DNA of 64,000 bases from Volvox africanus. Lineage: Eukaryota; Chlorophyta; Chlorophyceae; Chlamydomonadales; Volvocaceae. The stretch is from assembly GCA_030268105.1 (NCBI GenBank), contig BSDZ01000027.1, positions 189,001 to 253,000 of the forward strand, read 5' to 3'. Positions within the stretch are counted from its first letter, which is position 1, and each line of letters opens with the position of its first letter. The position numbers and the translations under genes are program-made. Under the pieces are notes generated by a model that was not told the origin of the DNA, did not search any database, and worked only from the letters and a program-made list of their open reading frames with translations. This document shows, piece by piece, positions 20,733 to 33,200 of this stretch.

Positions 20733-23700
20733 ATGCAAGAAATGATGCCACTAAAGGCGGCAGCGGTTGCTGCCTGTGCTCTGCTGCTGTGGAGTCCACT
20801 TGCAGTTGCGTTTCCAAAGTATTGGTATGACTCGTTGTACTGGGTTGGAGAAGTCTTACCTGGTGAAGAACAATGTGATGCGCATCCGACAGAGGAAGTG
20901 CCCGGGCTATCGCCGCACGGGAGCCCGGTTGTGGACAGGTAAAAAGTATGCTTGGCCAGCTAGTCGCCTCTTACTGGAATCTAATTATGAATTTAATAAC
21001 GTAACGTCCCAAACAGTCTGGATCTCCAATCTTGCTGTCCCTAACGTTGACTAGATTAACTTGCCCCCGAACCGAACCGTAGCTCCATAGGTTTCATCTT
21101 TTATGAAGCCGCAAGCAATATTATGGCGAGTTTCCTTTGCCCTGGGAGTACATATATTGTGAAGGTGGGTAAGATTGAGCGTATGTCTACGAACGCGCCG
21201 CAAATCACATAGGGTACATTTCAATTACACGTATCAGTCATTTGCCAATGTCATCTCTTGACGCAAGGAGATGAGGAATCTCTGCCCTTACTTAACATAG
21301 GTTACCACGGACAGCGATGCATGTTGCCCCCATTGCCCTTGCACCTGGACCAACCCAGTGTACATTTACGCCGACGCGTGAGGCAATCTCCCTCAACGCA
21401 CAAAGTTATCTCCCTTAACACTCCAACTCCTCGCACTCTGCCATCTGATCTCCGAGCATTCCAAGCTTGTGATTGTGCAGGTCAGTTTTAGTGGCGTCCC
21501 ATGTCTGGCTCTGCTGACGGCCAACAATGCAAGCCGAGTCGCCTTCTCCGTTCCGCTGCCGACCGCGGGATGGTGAGCCAATAGTCTGCGTGTGTATCTT
21601 ATTCCATGACCTGGAGCAAAGTCAATCGCCTGCGACGGCCCGAGCCACTCACGTTTCTACGATATTATCATACCCATTATCTCGATCGCCGCCGTCACAT
21701 CTAGATGTGTCTAGATCACACTAGCGTTTTCATGAGGCTCTTTCCGCTCTACGCTCTTGTGCTCCCTGAACAGATAATAATATGATGTATATAATATGAT
21801 ATGATATTAGGAGGGACTCTCCGTCTGTGGGACGTCAGGTGCCGGGACGGCTGTTCAGCTCCCGCGGCCGTACTAGTCTAGCTTTCTAGCAAGTTAGATC
21901 TTCTTAGGGCTAATTAGGGCTAATTGACTTAGACCTCGCCGGGAATTCGATAAATCAAACGAGGCGAACAGGCAAACGGGAATTAGACAACTCATCACCA
22001 ACAATTCCACTCAAATCTCACCATTCCCCCCTCCCCACACACAAACCTTGCCTACCCCTTTCTCCCTAGCCCTAATCGTGTGGACCTGGGCGGATCGGTC
22101 GGGTTTAGAGCCGCCTCAAGCTTCAATGCAACTTTCAACGTGCCATGCAGCTCGGCAGGTGGGGAAGGTTTGGGAAAGTTAATCCTTGGACAACTGTCTG
22201 TTGGTCGGTCACTGTTTCTTTTGTACCAATGCACCGCAGAGGTGGGGTTGAGAGGGAAACCGATGAGAGGAAGTAGCTGATGGTTGATAAGGACTCCAGC
22301 TGCTTGCTCTTCTTTCACCCTGCTCACCTTCTTGCATGCCTGTGCCGACATCACCGCCTGTGCAGGCCAGTCCATGCTCTTCAAAGTCACCAGCGCCAAC
22401 CGGGTCGACAAACAATGGAAGTGGAACTCTGTTTCCCTGGATGTCCGGAGCAGCAGTGCTTGTGCGGCCACAGCTGCTGCTTGTGAGTGGGTGCCGATAG
22501 CAACTGTGTGCATGACCTAAGTAGCGAGAGGGGGAGAGATGTTCAACATGTACGAGATACCAGGATAAATTGCAATGCCGTGGATAACCTGGCGAATGTT
22601 CAAGTGGCCGAAGATATGAACATGAGTTTGGGGATGACTTGCACGGTGTGGTGTACAACTATTCTATGGCCATCCTCATAACGAGCAAGGACCGAAGGGT
22701 ACATATGGACGCATAGATCGGATGTTGTGTAGGCGTGTCGGGGAAAAACATGATGCAATGCTAGTCGTTTGCGACTATTAACAGCGAGCTTTCCCTCTTG
22801 AGTTACATGTTGCGTCCGTGGTTCGAGCCCTGCATCAATCGTATTAAACCAAAGTGTATCACCCCACCATCACCGCATGCGGAATCCTGGACATGATGGC
22901 TGCTGCGCAGGTGGGCTGTCTTCGGGCCCTTCCTCTCCACCATCACCACGGTCTCCACCATCACCACAACCTTTATCATCGCCACCCTTCTCGCCGCAAC
23001 CCTTTCCAACACCGCTATCGGTCTCTCCACCCAAGGTAGGGCGGTACCATTAACTGGCGCTATTGGTTGACGTGAGAGGACCAACGTGCATGGCATCATC
23101 ATCGCCATCAGTCCCCCATGTACTCACTGCTCATCGCAGCCGTCATCTGGCTGATTCTAGACACCGCCCTCAATGATGCGCCCACTGCTGCTCCCCAAAA
23201 TCATAGGTATCCATTCATCTGCCCATACGTCGATCCATATAGATAACAACTCATATTTTAGCAATCCATGTATCTAATTGTCTAAATATTTTTATATCTC
23301 AATATCCGCATGCATATGTTTAGCTACATGTGTATACGTGCATGCTTGAATTTATCAACAGAATAAACTACTTACACTTGGCCGTCTTCAGGCGGCTGGC
23401 TTTCTATACCTATCTGCTTTATTCCCCCAAATCTTTCCCCGGCCATGTTGAACAGCCTTCTTCGCTCCTGCTATGTACCCCCAGCAATCTGGGCTACCAG
23501 TGTATGGAAAAGCAGGTGACGAATAGTCATATGACGCAGCAGCTGTATGTGTGACCGACACGTTTTTAACCATCTATTAGATGTTAGGGTTCCAAAGGCA
23601 TCGGGGGGATATCATGTGCTCATGTGGCCCGGATTCGTTCCGCGATCTCGGGGCCTGCGTGGATCCAGATACGACAGCCTGAGATATCGGAATCGGGAGT

Positions 23701-24828
23701 CGGGAGTCGGAGGCACATTGTGATGGGGTGTTGCGGGACGTGCGCGACCTCAATCCTAGGCGGATATGTTAGTCAGCCTGCTGGACTAACAAGTTGAGTG
23801 CATCATACGGAGCTCACACCAGTTCATGTCCCACCTGCACTCGCTCCATCGGGGCTAGCCTAGCCTAGGCAATTGGGTGAGACCCCTTGGAAGGTATTCC
23901 TTAGGGTGATCCGACTTGCCAGGTGATGGGCCGAAGTGACTCCACCACCTCTACCTTTCTACATACCTTCCCCGCTCCATCCGGAATGCAGGGCAAGATC
24001 ACGGTCCATTGGACTGTGAATTCGAGTGCTGCACCCGCCAACAACGGGTGTACCCCGACGAAACCCACCGTACTCAGTGTAAGTGCGTATGTTTATACAC
24101 GGTACATCGTACTTCTGGCCGCTGTCATCTAACCATTGCTGCTCTATACCCTTTTTACCCTGAGAAAACATGGGAAGCGACTTCAACAGACATGGTCTCT
24201 ACATACCGGTCTCTACATACGTGTCTGTATCAAGATGCCTGTTTCAATGTATTTATTATGTATGGTTATGGGATATCGATATGTGATGACTGTCGCCATG
24301 CTACCACTAATTCCCCCTCCATACGCTGCTGGGGTGCCCCCTGATTATTGAGTCCTCTGGTTTCATGCTTGCCCAAGTAAACCTGATGAAGTGCGTGTGA
24401 TGACGACATGTTCCCACACCTGCTGCACGTGCACGCATTCCAGTGATTTCTCTCTGTGCTGCTGGGCCGTGTCCATCAGGCATTTGAACTGGCTCAGAAC
24501 GGTACATTGCACATGGCAGTGGAAGCAGCCGTCACTGGTGGGTACATTGCCGGCTGCTGCTAGGTATATAGACTCTGTTGGGGAAACCACGTAACCACCA
24601 TATCCACACTTTAAGATGAATTCATGCCTGCCTACATGACCGGCTGCCTGACTGAGTTTAGCTGACTCAGGCCCGAGAAACCGACTTCGTTGACTCCTGA
24701 GGTGCATCTGGGTCAAAGCAGCAAGCTGACCCCCGCGCGGGCACAACGTGTGGTGTGAATTACCTGACCTCTCCCGTGCTGCTCCTTTGACCCCACCCTG
24801 GCCTTACCCTACCTCCCCCCTATCTGTA

Positions 24829-24881
<53 letters not shown>

Positions 24882-27650
24882 TTTATATATACACATATAC
24901 ACGCATATCATTTACATTTTGTACATATGCGTAGGTGTGTGTATATATATGTATGCGTGTGTCACATAAATAGAGGTATATGTGTTGATGATAAAAGCCA
25001 TTTGTACTGCCGTGCGTATGTTATAAAAATACCCCATTTTGTGTGGGATATTTTAATATCCCCATATGCAGGCTATGTTGCCATCGCCTTTGCTGAGGTT
25101 TATGACTTTATGTATCCGGCGGACATCGTGATGGGCTGGTTTCCGCGCAATGGAAGCCGGTTTATCGACACCTTCTATGTCGACGTACGCATAGACAGCG
25201 CAAGGGCGCGCGTATAGCTTTGTCTGGGGCGACGCGAATCGAACCTGTGACAGAGGCGTAGACGGATGACCTGCCAGCTACCGTAGTTCAACCGATCGCT
25301 TTTGAAATATCATACGGGTACAAACGCAGCGAGCTGGAGGTTAACCGTGATGCCAGCCAACCTACGGAACCACACCTAACGAAGGCAACCCCGTGATGCA
25401 GGACGAGTACCTGGGGCTTTACAACAAGTATCCGCAAGGCAGTCCTTCTTGGGCGTACGATAAGGGCGTCTTTCAGCAGCAGCGTGATGGATCGATCGTC
25501 ACCACCATCTGCTTCAGCCGGCGCCTGGTGGACTACCGGGCGCGTGTATCGCCAATTGTCAAAACAGGTGGGATAGAACGGGCGAAAGGGGCCCAGGATG
25601 AGGGCGGACGCGGATGAGGGCGGACGCAGATGAGGATCACGGATGCATGGGGGCTACTTCACCCGGTTCAAAATTTTCAACGTCTTATTAAAATCAATTG
25701 CCTGTAGGTAAAAAGGGTTCGACCCCTCACATCATTCTTTGTTCATTGTTTGTGTTGATTAATGAAGTGTGCTTTTGGGCGGGGCCCCAGAGCGAAGCGC
25801 CTCAAGGGGCCCTCCCCTGTAGGATTTTTTAGCTTCAATGAAGCCGACACCAACTCATGTCTTCAACCTACACATTGTGGGATCCCACGGGGGGATCTGG
25901 GAGGGGCTCCCCTTTACATATCACGTGAAGCAACCAATCTATCCCACCCCAACCCTGGTTCCTCCACTCCTTCTGCCTCCTCGGTCTTTCGGGACCCATA
26001 TGCCCTTCCCACCCTCCCCCACTCCCTGGCTCGATCGACCGGCTGCACTCAGATGGCAATCCAGCTATCTTCAACTGGGCAATAAGTGCTTTTGACGACT
26101 TCGTACAGCATAGCGTTGGCAACGCGGGAGGCTTCTACCTGAACCTCGCACGTAGGCATAATGCTCTGGAACCACGGCGGCAGCAGATATATCGTGTGAC
26201 ATGTCTGTCCCTTTGGTTGTCGTCGCGGCGAGAGTGCAACATATAAGTGTAAAACCCAACCCCTTCCTAAAACCCTACTTTACACAACCGCACAACAATG
26301 TCTTACCGGAGCTTTTGGCGAAATTTGCACCGTAATTGCTGACTCCCATCCTCATGCCCATCCCTGTGCTTGAAGTTTTCTGTTTTTATCTGGTGTTGTC
26401 AAAGCTGGTGTTGGCTGTCTCCAAAACGTCATGTGCCACGTCATGATGTACATCGCGCATAGTTTTTCATACAGAGTGCACCTTGTGTACCTTGGTGATG
26501 TGAGCGCTTCATCGCAGATGAATAGGCCGTTGATGTTTTAGTGTTGTTGTTGTGCCTTTATCAATACCGCGCAGGAGGGAAAGCTCCACCGTCTCCACCA
26601 CCCCAGACATCGCCGCTGGCATCACCTCCATCACCTCCATCACCCTACCCACCGAGCTTGAAGCCATCGCCACCGCCATCATCCATGCCGCCACCACCGC
26701 CATCACCCAGGCCGCCGCCACCGCCATCACCCAGGCCACCGCCACCGCCATCATCCATGCCGCCACCACCGCCATCACCCAGGCCGCCGCCACCGCCATC
26801 ACCCAGGCCACCGCCACCGCCATCATCCATGCCGCCACCACCGCCATCACCCAGGCCGCCGCCACCGCCATCACCCAGGCCACCGCCACCGCCATCATCC
26901 ATGCCGCCACCACCGCCATCACCCAGGCCGCCGCCACCGCCATCACCCAGGCCGCCACCACCGCCATCACCCAGGCCGCCACCATCGCCATCGCCGTCGC
27001 CGGCATCCCTACTGCCATCACTGCAGAAGCCACTATCCTCGTCACCGCCAAAGCCAGTATCTCCATCACCCCTGCATCCTCCGTGGCTGTCCCTCATCAC
27101 CTCAAAGCTGCCGCCTCCTCTGATATCCCTTGCCGCAAAGCAGACCCCACTGGCGCTGTCATCACTGCAAACCAAGCCCGTGCAAAGCCTGCCATTGACA
27201 GCTCCGAATAAGACTTCCCTGTACCCGCCTCTGCAGCGCCCACCTGTTCACCGTCCGCCATCATCCTCATCACCGGGTCGCACTCCAATTCCATCACCAC
27301 CGCCTCCCTCCCCAGCACACCGCCCGCCATCCCCGCCGCCAGGCCGCATCCTGCCATCGCCTCCCTCCCCGGCGCGCCGGACCCCATCCCCGCCGCCAGG
27401 CCGCGTCCTGGCATCGCCTCCCTCCCCGGCGCGCCGGGCCCCATCCCCGCCGCCAGGCCGCATCCTGGCATCGCCTCCCTCCCCGGCGCGCCGGGCCCCA
27501 TCCCCGCCGCCAGGCCGCATCCCGCCATCGCCTTCCTCCCCGGCGCACCGGGCCCCATCCCCCCCGCCGGATCGCGTCCCCCGACCCTTGCAAAAGCCAA
27601 TTGCGGCACCCTCCCCCACCGCCAGCCCCACTCCCGGCCATGAGCACTAA
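20733..27650 (+). CDS. gene B: secreted DOMON protein with Pro-rich spacer and tail
   Basis: Exons: 20733-20938 (signal peptide MQEMMPLKAAAVAACALLLW, then FPKYWYD and QCDAHPTEE), 21083-21164 (FIFYEAASNIMASFLCPGS), 21481-21572 (LALLTANNASRVAFS), 22070-22158, 22366-22482, Pro-rich spacer 22911-23035, 23456-23515 (CTPSNLGYQCMEKQ), 23992-24078 (ITVHWTVNSSAAPANNG), 24480-24537, 25072-25184 (GYVAIAFAEVYDFMYPADIV), 25402-25567 (TTICFSRRLVDYR), 26053-26151 (FNWAISAFDDFVQH...GGFYLNL) and a terminal Pro-rich exon 26575-27650. Phases join throughout. One DOMON domain retains Met (FMYPADI) and His (VQH). No b561 and no obvious C-terminal membrane span are present, so the product is probably secreted into the matrix or wall. 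Heme binding is inferred from DOMON family knowledge. Confidence 0.85.
24829..24878. repeat. (TA)n microsatellite in an intron of gene B
   Basis: About 50 bp of uninterrupted TA between exons 24537 and 25072, followed by looser TA/TG-rich sequence to 24960. Confidence 0.9.
26676..26993 (+). repeat. 72-bp minisatellite coding for a 24-residue Pro-rich unit
   Basis: Four regular copies spaced 72 bp (unit starts near 26678, 26750, 26822 and 26894) plus a partial copy. It translates in gene B frame as SSMPPPPPSPRPPPPPSPRP repeats. Near-identity of units suggests recent expansion or ongoing length change. Confidence 0.9.
27327..27596 (+). repeat. 57-bp minisatellite coding for a 19-residue unit in the gene B tail
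   Basis: Five units at 57-bp spacing (27327, 27384, 27441, 27498, 27555). They encode PSPPPGRILASPPSPARRA-type units, mixing Ser-Pro with Arg, and are quite unlike the acid-free SPPPP pattern upstream. Confidence 0.9.
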
Positions 27651-30259
27651 TACATTACCATTTTACGATGAATCCCCACATGACGTCTACGTCTCACCTT
27701 TCACCTGTTTTGACACCTTAGGCCATTATCCATTGGGAGGCGATCCCTGCCAATTGATTGAATCTTACAAACCTACAAGGATGCAAGGAGAATGCGGAAC
27801 TTGGGGCCAATTGAGGTACATCCTGGTAATCGTGGCCGTATTGACATGGAAGGAAAGGCCCTTTAGGATACATCACTTGCGAATCAGATATGACGACTTA
27901 TATCAGACTGAGTATGATGGGGTCTCTAATTTGGACAGCTGTTGTGGTGCTGTGCAGACAGAGCCGCGCTATATTGGCTATATCGGCTGTATCGGCCACT
28001 CTGACCCTGGATGGACGGAGCAAATGAAGCAGTAACTGTGGGGACCCGTAATGACTGACTGACGTCTTGTTAGTGAATTGCAGCCGTACTACCGTACTGC
28101 CGTATGCCATGGATGATGTATGCATATGGTACATATGTTTCAGTGGTGAAGACTTTCTGTGCACTTCTATATTATCCCAGGAACGGGTTTCCTACGTTAG
28201 TGCATTTTGAGATATGCATTGAATGCATTGAAATGGCTCATGCACCATGCGACACGTTGCTACATGATTGCATGGTTGGTGACTAAAGGGCGCTGTGAAC
28301 GAAGGGAAGGAGGGCCTACTGGCTATGTTGGCGACTCAGCTGCTCATACGAAGACCCTTGCCTTGGTGCAGGATAAGAAGAGCTCGAAACAAGCATTGCA
28401 TGCAGTCCATGTCACTACCACACTTGCCTATGTCGATCGCGTCGAAGGCACCTCCCCCATAACCCCCAACCCAATTATTTGATTCCTCAACGCTCATTGG
28501 CGGTCGGTTCGGTCCGTCGAGCTTGGCACCGGTTTTGAAAGTTCCGCGGTTCTCGTCCTCCGCCGGGACGAGGTCACACTGCCTCCAAAAATAGCTGGAC
28601 GGGGGGACGTACAAAGCCGATGCAGGTCGGCGTACTGAAGTATGTGCATTATATTGATGATTGCTTTGTTTATATTTTGTGTTAACACGCCGCTGAGAAT
28701 CCACCTGTTTCTCCTTATCTGCTGTCTTAGCGAGCGCAGCGTTAGGTGAAGTGTTGTATTGGGGTCATCTGGCACACTTGGCTGGATCTAACATGGCGAT
28801 CTAACATGGGGAGTGCGTGCACCGCAACCTATGCGCCTCCTTGGTAGGTACTCCTAGCTGTTGGACTTTGAGGGTCGTGACATGGGAATGCATGGTGAGT
28901 GGTCATCGCTGGTGCGCTGTCAGCAACCTGATCAGGAGCATGGGCTCTCACACACAGCGTACTGGGTACTTCCTGATTGTTCGAACAACATAGCCTATGT
29001 GCTATACGAGTTAGTTGATCAGTGGGATGCTGCCGATTGTCTTTGTGGGTGGATACACAACATGCAGCGGATCCCCGGGTGAGGAAGCGGCTTAATGGAT
29101 GAAGTAATCAGGTTATGAGACGGCAATCCTGGCCATGCTGGCAGGGACCTCAGCAAACGGCCCGCTTTTTGGTGCGGGTAATGACCGCTAGGTTTCCTCT
29201 CGATGCCGTTCAAAATAGAAGTTCATCACGACAAGATACACGTTAAGCCACGTCGTCATCTCAACTGCGACGTAGACCCCCATGGGGGAGGCTGCTGCCC
29301 GTGAGGCTCGCGCACCACCGCCACAGACGACAATCTCCAGACTTTCAGTGCAATAGATGCCGACGTTCCTGGCCGGCTCGTCCTTGTCGCGTTTAAAGCC
29401 TTTGCCTTCATATCCGGAAAGTTGCACATCGACTTGTAGCGAATGTACATAGGCGGACAATTTATTGAAGTGGGAAGAGGCAGCGCAGCGGGGGGCCAGC
29501 GGGGGAATGCGGCGCCTGTTTCGTAAGTACGTTGAATGCACCGGGCGGGGGAGATTGAAGACTGGTCGTTTGGCTGCGAGGTCACTATGTTGTCAGCCCA
29601 TGCTCGGTCGGCTGTAAGTTCTGTATAAATTAGAAAGCAGCTCCTTTCGTAATACTCGCGAACTCCTATATGACCGACGGTCAGGACAGCACTTGTTATC
29701 AGTGCGTGTCAGTGGCAGGCTGAAAAAAACAAAAGCCAGAAGAGACTCTATACTTTGCATAGTCAAGCTGTCCATGGAATCTTAGCTCCCTCAGCCCTAC
29801 ATTCCGGCGAGAGAAATTCACATTCGGCAAGTGGTCAGCCAGAGGGTCCTGTAGTCCTTTCAAAAGGTAGGGCGCACTCATAGCAGCTCCCAGAGAAAGC
29901 GTGAAAATTAACCGTTTTTTAAGAAGTAACCGGTTTATGGGGTCCAAATCCTACATTCGTAGCTTACTATTAACAATCGTACCGTATATACCGTATTTGT
30001 GACAGGTACTAATCCCGCAGTAAAACGGGTAAGGGAAACGTACGAAAGTGACCAATAGTATATACCTGTCACTTCTTCTGAGGTATGTGAGAAGCAAACC
30101 AGCTACTCTTCTGCTGGTTTCCGCCTCCGGGCTTTTTGCTTTGGAGAAAGGAGTCACGGACTCACGGACTCGAGCCGCTCACTTAATCATATGCCAGCTT
30201 CACATTCTAGTAATTTATTATTATGTATTCTTTGTATTATATATTTTTAAGCGCACGCA
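27651..30259. other. spacer between genes B and C
   Basis: About 2.6 kb holding the 3' end of B and the promoter of C. Open frames here are short and without bias or recognised domains. No RNA gene is seen. Confidence 0.45.
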
Positions 30260-33200
30260 ATGACTTACATAGCAGCATCGTACTGTTTATGCATATTATG
30301 GTGCACTTTAAACCTCGCAACTGCATATCCTATATACTGGTATAACTACTTTGGCGAAGAGGTTCCGGGATCAAGTCAATGCGACTCACACCCGGAACAG
30401 GAGGTGACTATCGATGGGCTGGCCTCACCACATGGAAGCCCGCAAAAAGATAGGTAAGTTACAAAATTATTTTAAATTTTTAATACATTGTCCTTGATAA
30501 TTTTCTCTGGTATAGTACCTCGTATAACTTCAATACATATGAGTACCTCACTTCCATACTGAACGCCTTGCAGCTCGATCACCTTCGCCTTCTTTGACTC
30601 CCAGACCACATCTTTATCCTCTCGATTATGCCCTGGCAAGGGTTATAAGCTCACGGTACGGTGGCGTAGTGCTGGGTCCCGACATCTAGCCATAGGCTTG
30701 TAAGATATCAACGAGATATGCGCGCGGCCGAAACGGAGAACTCCTGGCATCTGGGCACATGTAAAACCTTGAGCTGGAAAATCACAAAATGCGTCGTGAC
30801 TATTTGTGTGTACCTTTTTTACGAGATTCACGGCATGATAGGGATGACGGTCCCGCGGCTATCGTCCAGCACCAGCCGTCGCCCCCTCGCCGTTCCCCCT
30901 ACCCCTCGCTCTCCCCCTCCTTTAATAACCGAAACAACTCCCTCGAATGCAGCTGAGCTTTACCAACAAGCGTCTGGCGCTTTTGTCCGCCAACACGAGC
31001 GGCCTCTCCTTCACCTCTCCCACCCCAACCCTTTCCTGGTAGGCTGGGATCCACGGCTCCGTCAATTACTGGGGTTATGACCAGGAACAGTGCGTACATC
31101 GACCCGATGTGACTCAGGCGATAGCTGGGGAAGCGCTAGTTAGCCGAACCCCACCAATATCTAGCCCTATCAAGAAGAGTCCGCCGCAAGGGCTCCCGAC
31201 ACTCTTTGTTGAGGATGTCCCTTCCGATCTGCACACGGGAGGGGAGAGGGGGAATGCCCGGTTGCTGCGTGCTTAAATACGATGCACCTGATGATCCGCC
31301 TAGTAAACACAAAGCCCCCAGTTCCCACCACATAGTGACAAAGGAGTCATTTAGTCTCCAGGGACTGCTTCTGAGTAGAATCTGAGAGAGAGAGGTTTTG
31401 AGTCTGGGTCTGCCTCAGGCCTGACATTGCGTGGTGCTCTTGAGTTATGAGGATGGACTTTGAGACTCAGTTTTCTCACCTCCATATCTGAACCCTCTCG
31501 TGTCTCTCAACTATCTTGAAAGTCAAGAGGGACAAAGACGGTGGGGATAACACCCCACATGTGCCAAATGAACCCCTTAACACTCAACGTGTTAAAAAGC
31601 CTGAGAGACCCGAGGTTCCTGGCATATATATGTTATCAGAACACAAGTATTATGGCACGACACCGTGTCTCAAGAGGATTAATCCCGATTTTAATAGGGA
31701 TGAGAATCCCTCGCCTGTTAGGAGAGGATGGATGTGCCCCCGATGTTGATGGACGGTGAGGACCCCAGTTATAGTCATTTGCGAGCCAACCAGGATTGGA
31801 GTTGATGAGGCCGCCGTTGATCCGGCAAATTCCACTGGATGCCGGTGGTGGGTGCTGAACCAACCCCACCCCTGGCTAACGAAAAGGTAGTCCATGAGAA
31901 TACTGCACTCAATCTAATAATGCTCGTGTTTCTAGAGTCAAAAAGACTCCTGTGGCACTTTGTCGCCCCATGCACAGTGCTGTTGGCTTAACATTCTGCC
32001 TGCATCCCAGAACCGCAAATCCCTTGTCCTCCGCATCCCTTCATCCCACAAGCCTTCATCCTATCCACTTCACGACTCCTTTCCCTACGCAGTCCAAACC
32101 GCGTGGATCTCGGACGCTCGAGTAGTGCTAGAGCTGCCACTGCCTTCAGCGTGACCTTTGATGTGCCTTGCAACTTGGCAGGTGCGCGGCGGGGCCTCCA
32201 GCTGGTTTAGTGAGCCTGTGTGATGGGCCAGAAACGTGCGCCCGGGGTTAGCGGAGGGGAAGGTATCCTAATTAGGGGCTAATTGGGGAAAGGTACGACC
32301 AGTCCCGCAGTGCCGCAGCCGGGGCCCGTCCACCTCCCTCTCTCCCCGATCCCAGGTGTTGCATTTCCAGATGATTTTCGGAAATACCCACTGTCAGCAC
32401 TGTCTCTCAGGGGCTGTAACCTGAAATCTCAATCCTAAAGCTAGGCCACTCCGAAAGCCTCTAGCTCTCACCATCCGTGCATCATTCAGTACCGCCCGGC
32501 TTCCTGTTTCTCTGAAGCTGTACACAACTTTGAGACGATTACACCCGAACCCGATCCGACGTCACCCTGACCCCATTTTAATCTTAGGCCGGTCCGTCTT
32601 CTTCAAGGTGACGTCCGCGTCGGCTTTCGACGACCCCCAGTGGCTGCAAAACTCAGTGGTGATGGCAGTGACTGCCGGGTCCGAGTGCGGTACATGTGAG
32701 AGACACGAGTGGTTCGGGACATCCCATCAGGGGTCCGCCACGAGGGTGCAGCTAGCATGACCTTGGTAAAGGGAATGCCCCAGGGGAGGGGCGGTCGATC
32801 AAAAAAGGGGGACGGGTCCTCGCCGTCACGGATCCTGTAGGTAGCGTGGGTGGTGACCTCTCGTTTGATTTTTTCCGCGTATTATGTTTGATGGCAGGTG
32901 CTCCGCCGGCGTCGCTACCACTACCACCGCTGTCGCCCTTGCCACTACCGCCGCCACCACCGCCGTCGTCACCACCGCCGTCGCCACCACCACCCTCTCC
33001 ACCGCCACCGCCGTCGCCACCACCGCCGTCGTCACCACCGCCGTCGCCACCACCACCCTCGCCACCGCCGCCCTCGCCTCCACCACCCTCACCACCACCA
33101 CCGTCGCCACCGCCGCCCTCGCCTCTACCACCCTCACCACCACCACCCTCGCCACCACCACCCTCGCCACCACCGCCGTCGCCACCACCGCCGTCGCCAC

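Noticed and set aside
23115..23206. Possible extra Pro-containing exon of gene B (TPPSMMRPLLL)
   Set aside because: It would break the phase between exons 22911-23035 and 23456-23515, which join directly in phase 0 as in the paralogs.
25700..25735. tRNA T-arm-like sequence (GGGTTCGACCC)
   Set aside because: No acceptor, D or anticodon stem of matching spacing could be folded around it.
26509..27647. Minus-strand Met/Ala/Val-rich and Gly/Asp-rich frames over the gene B tail
   Set aside because: Shadows of the 72-bp and 57-bp minisatellites. The plus frame continues gene B with correct phase and a proper stop.
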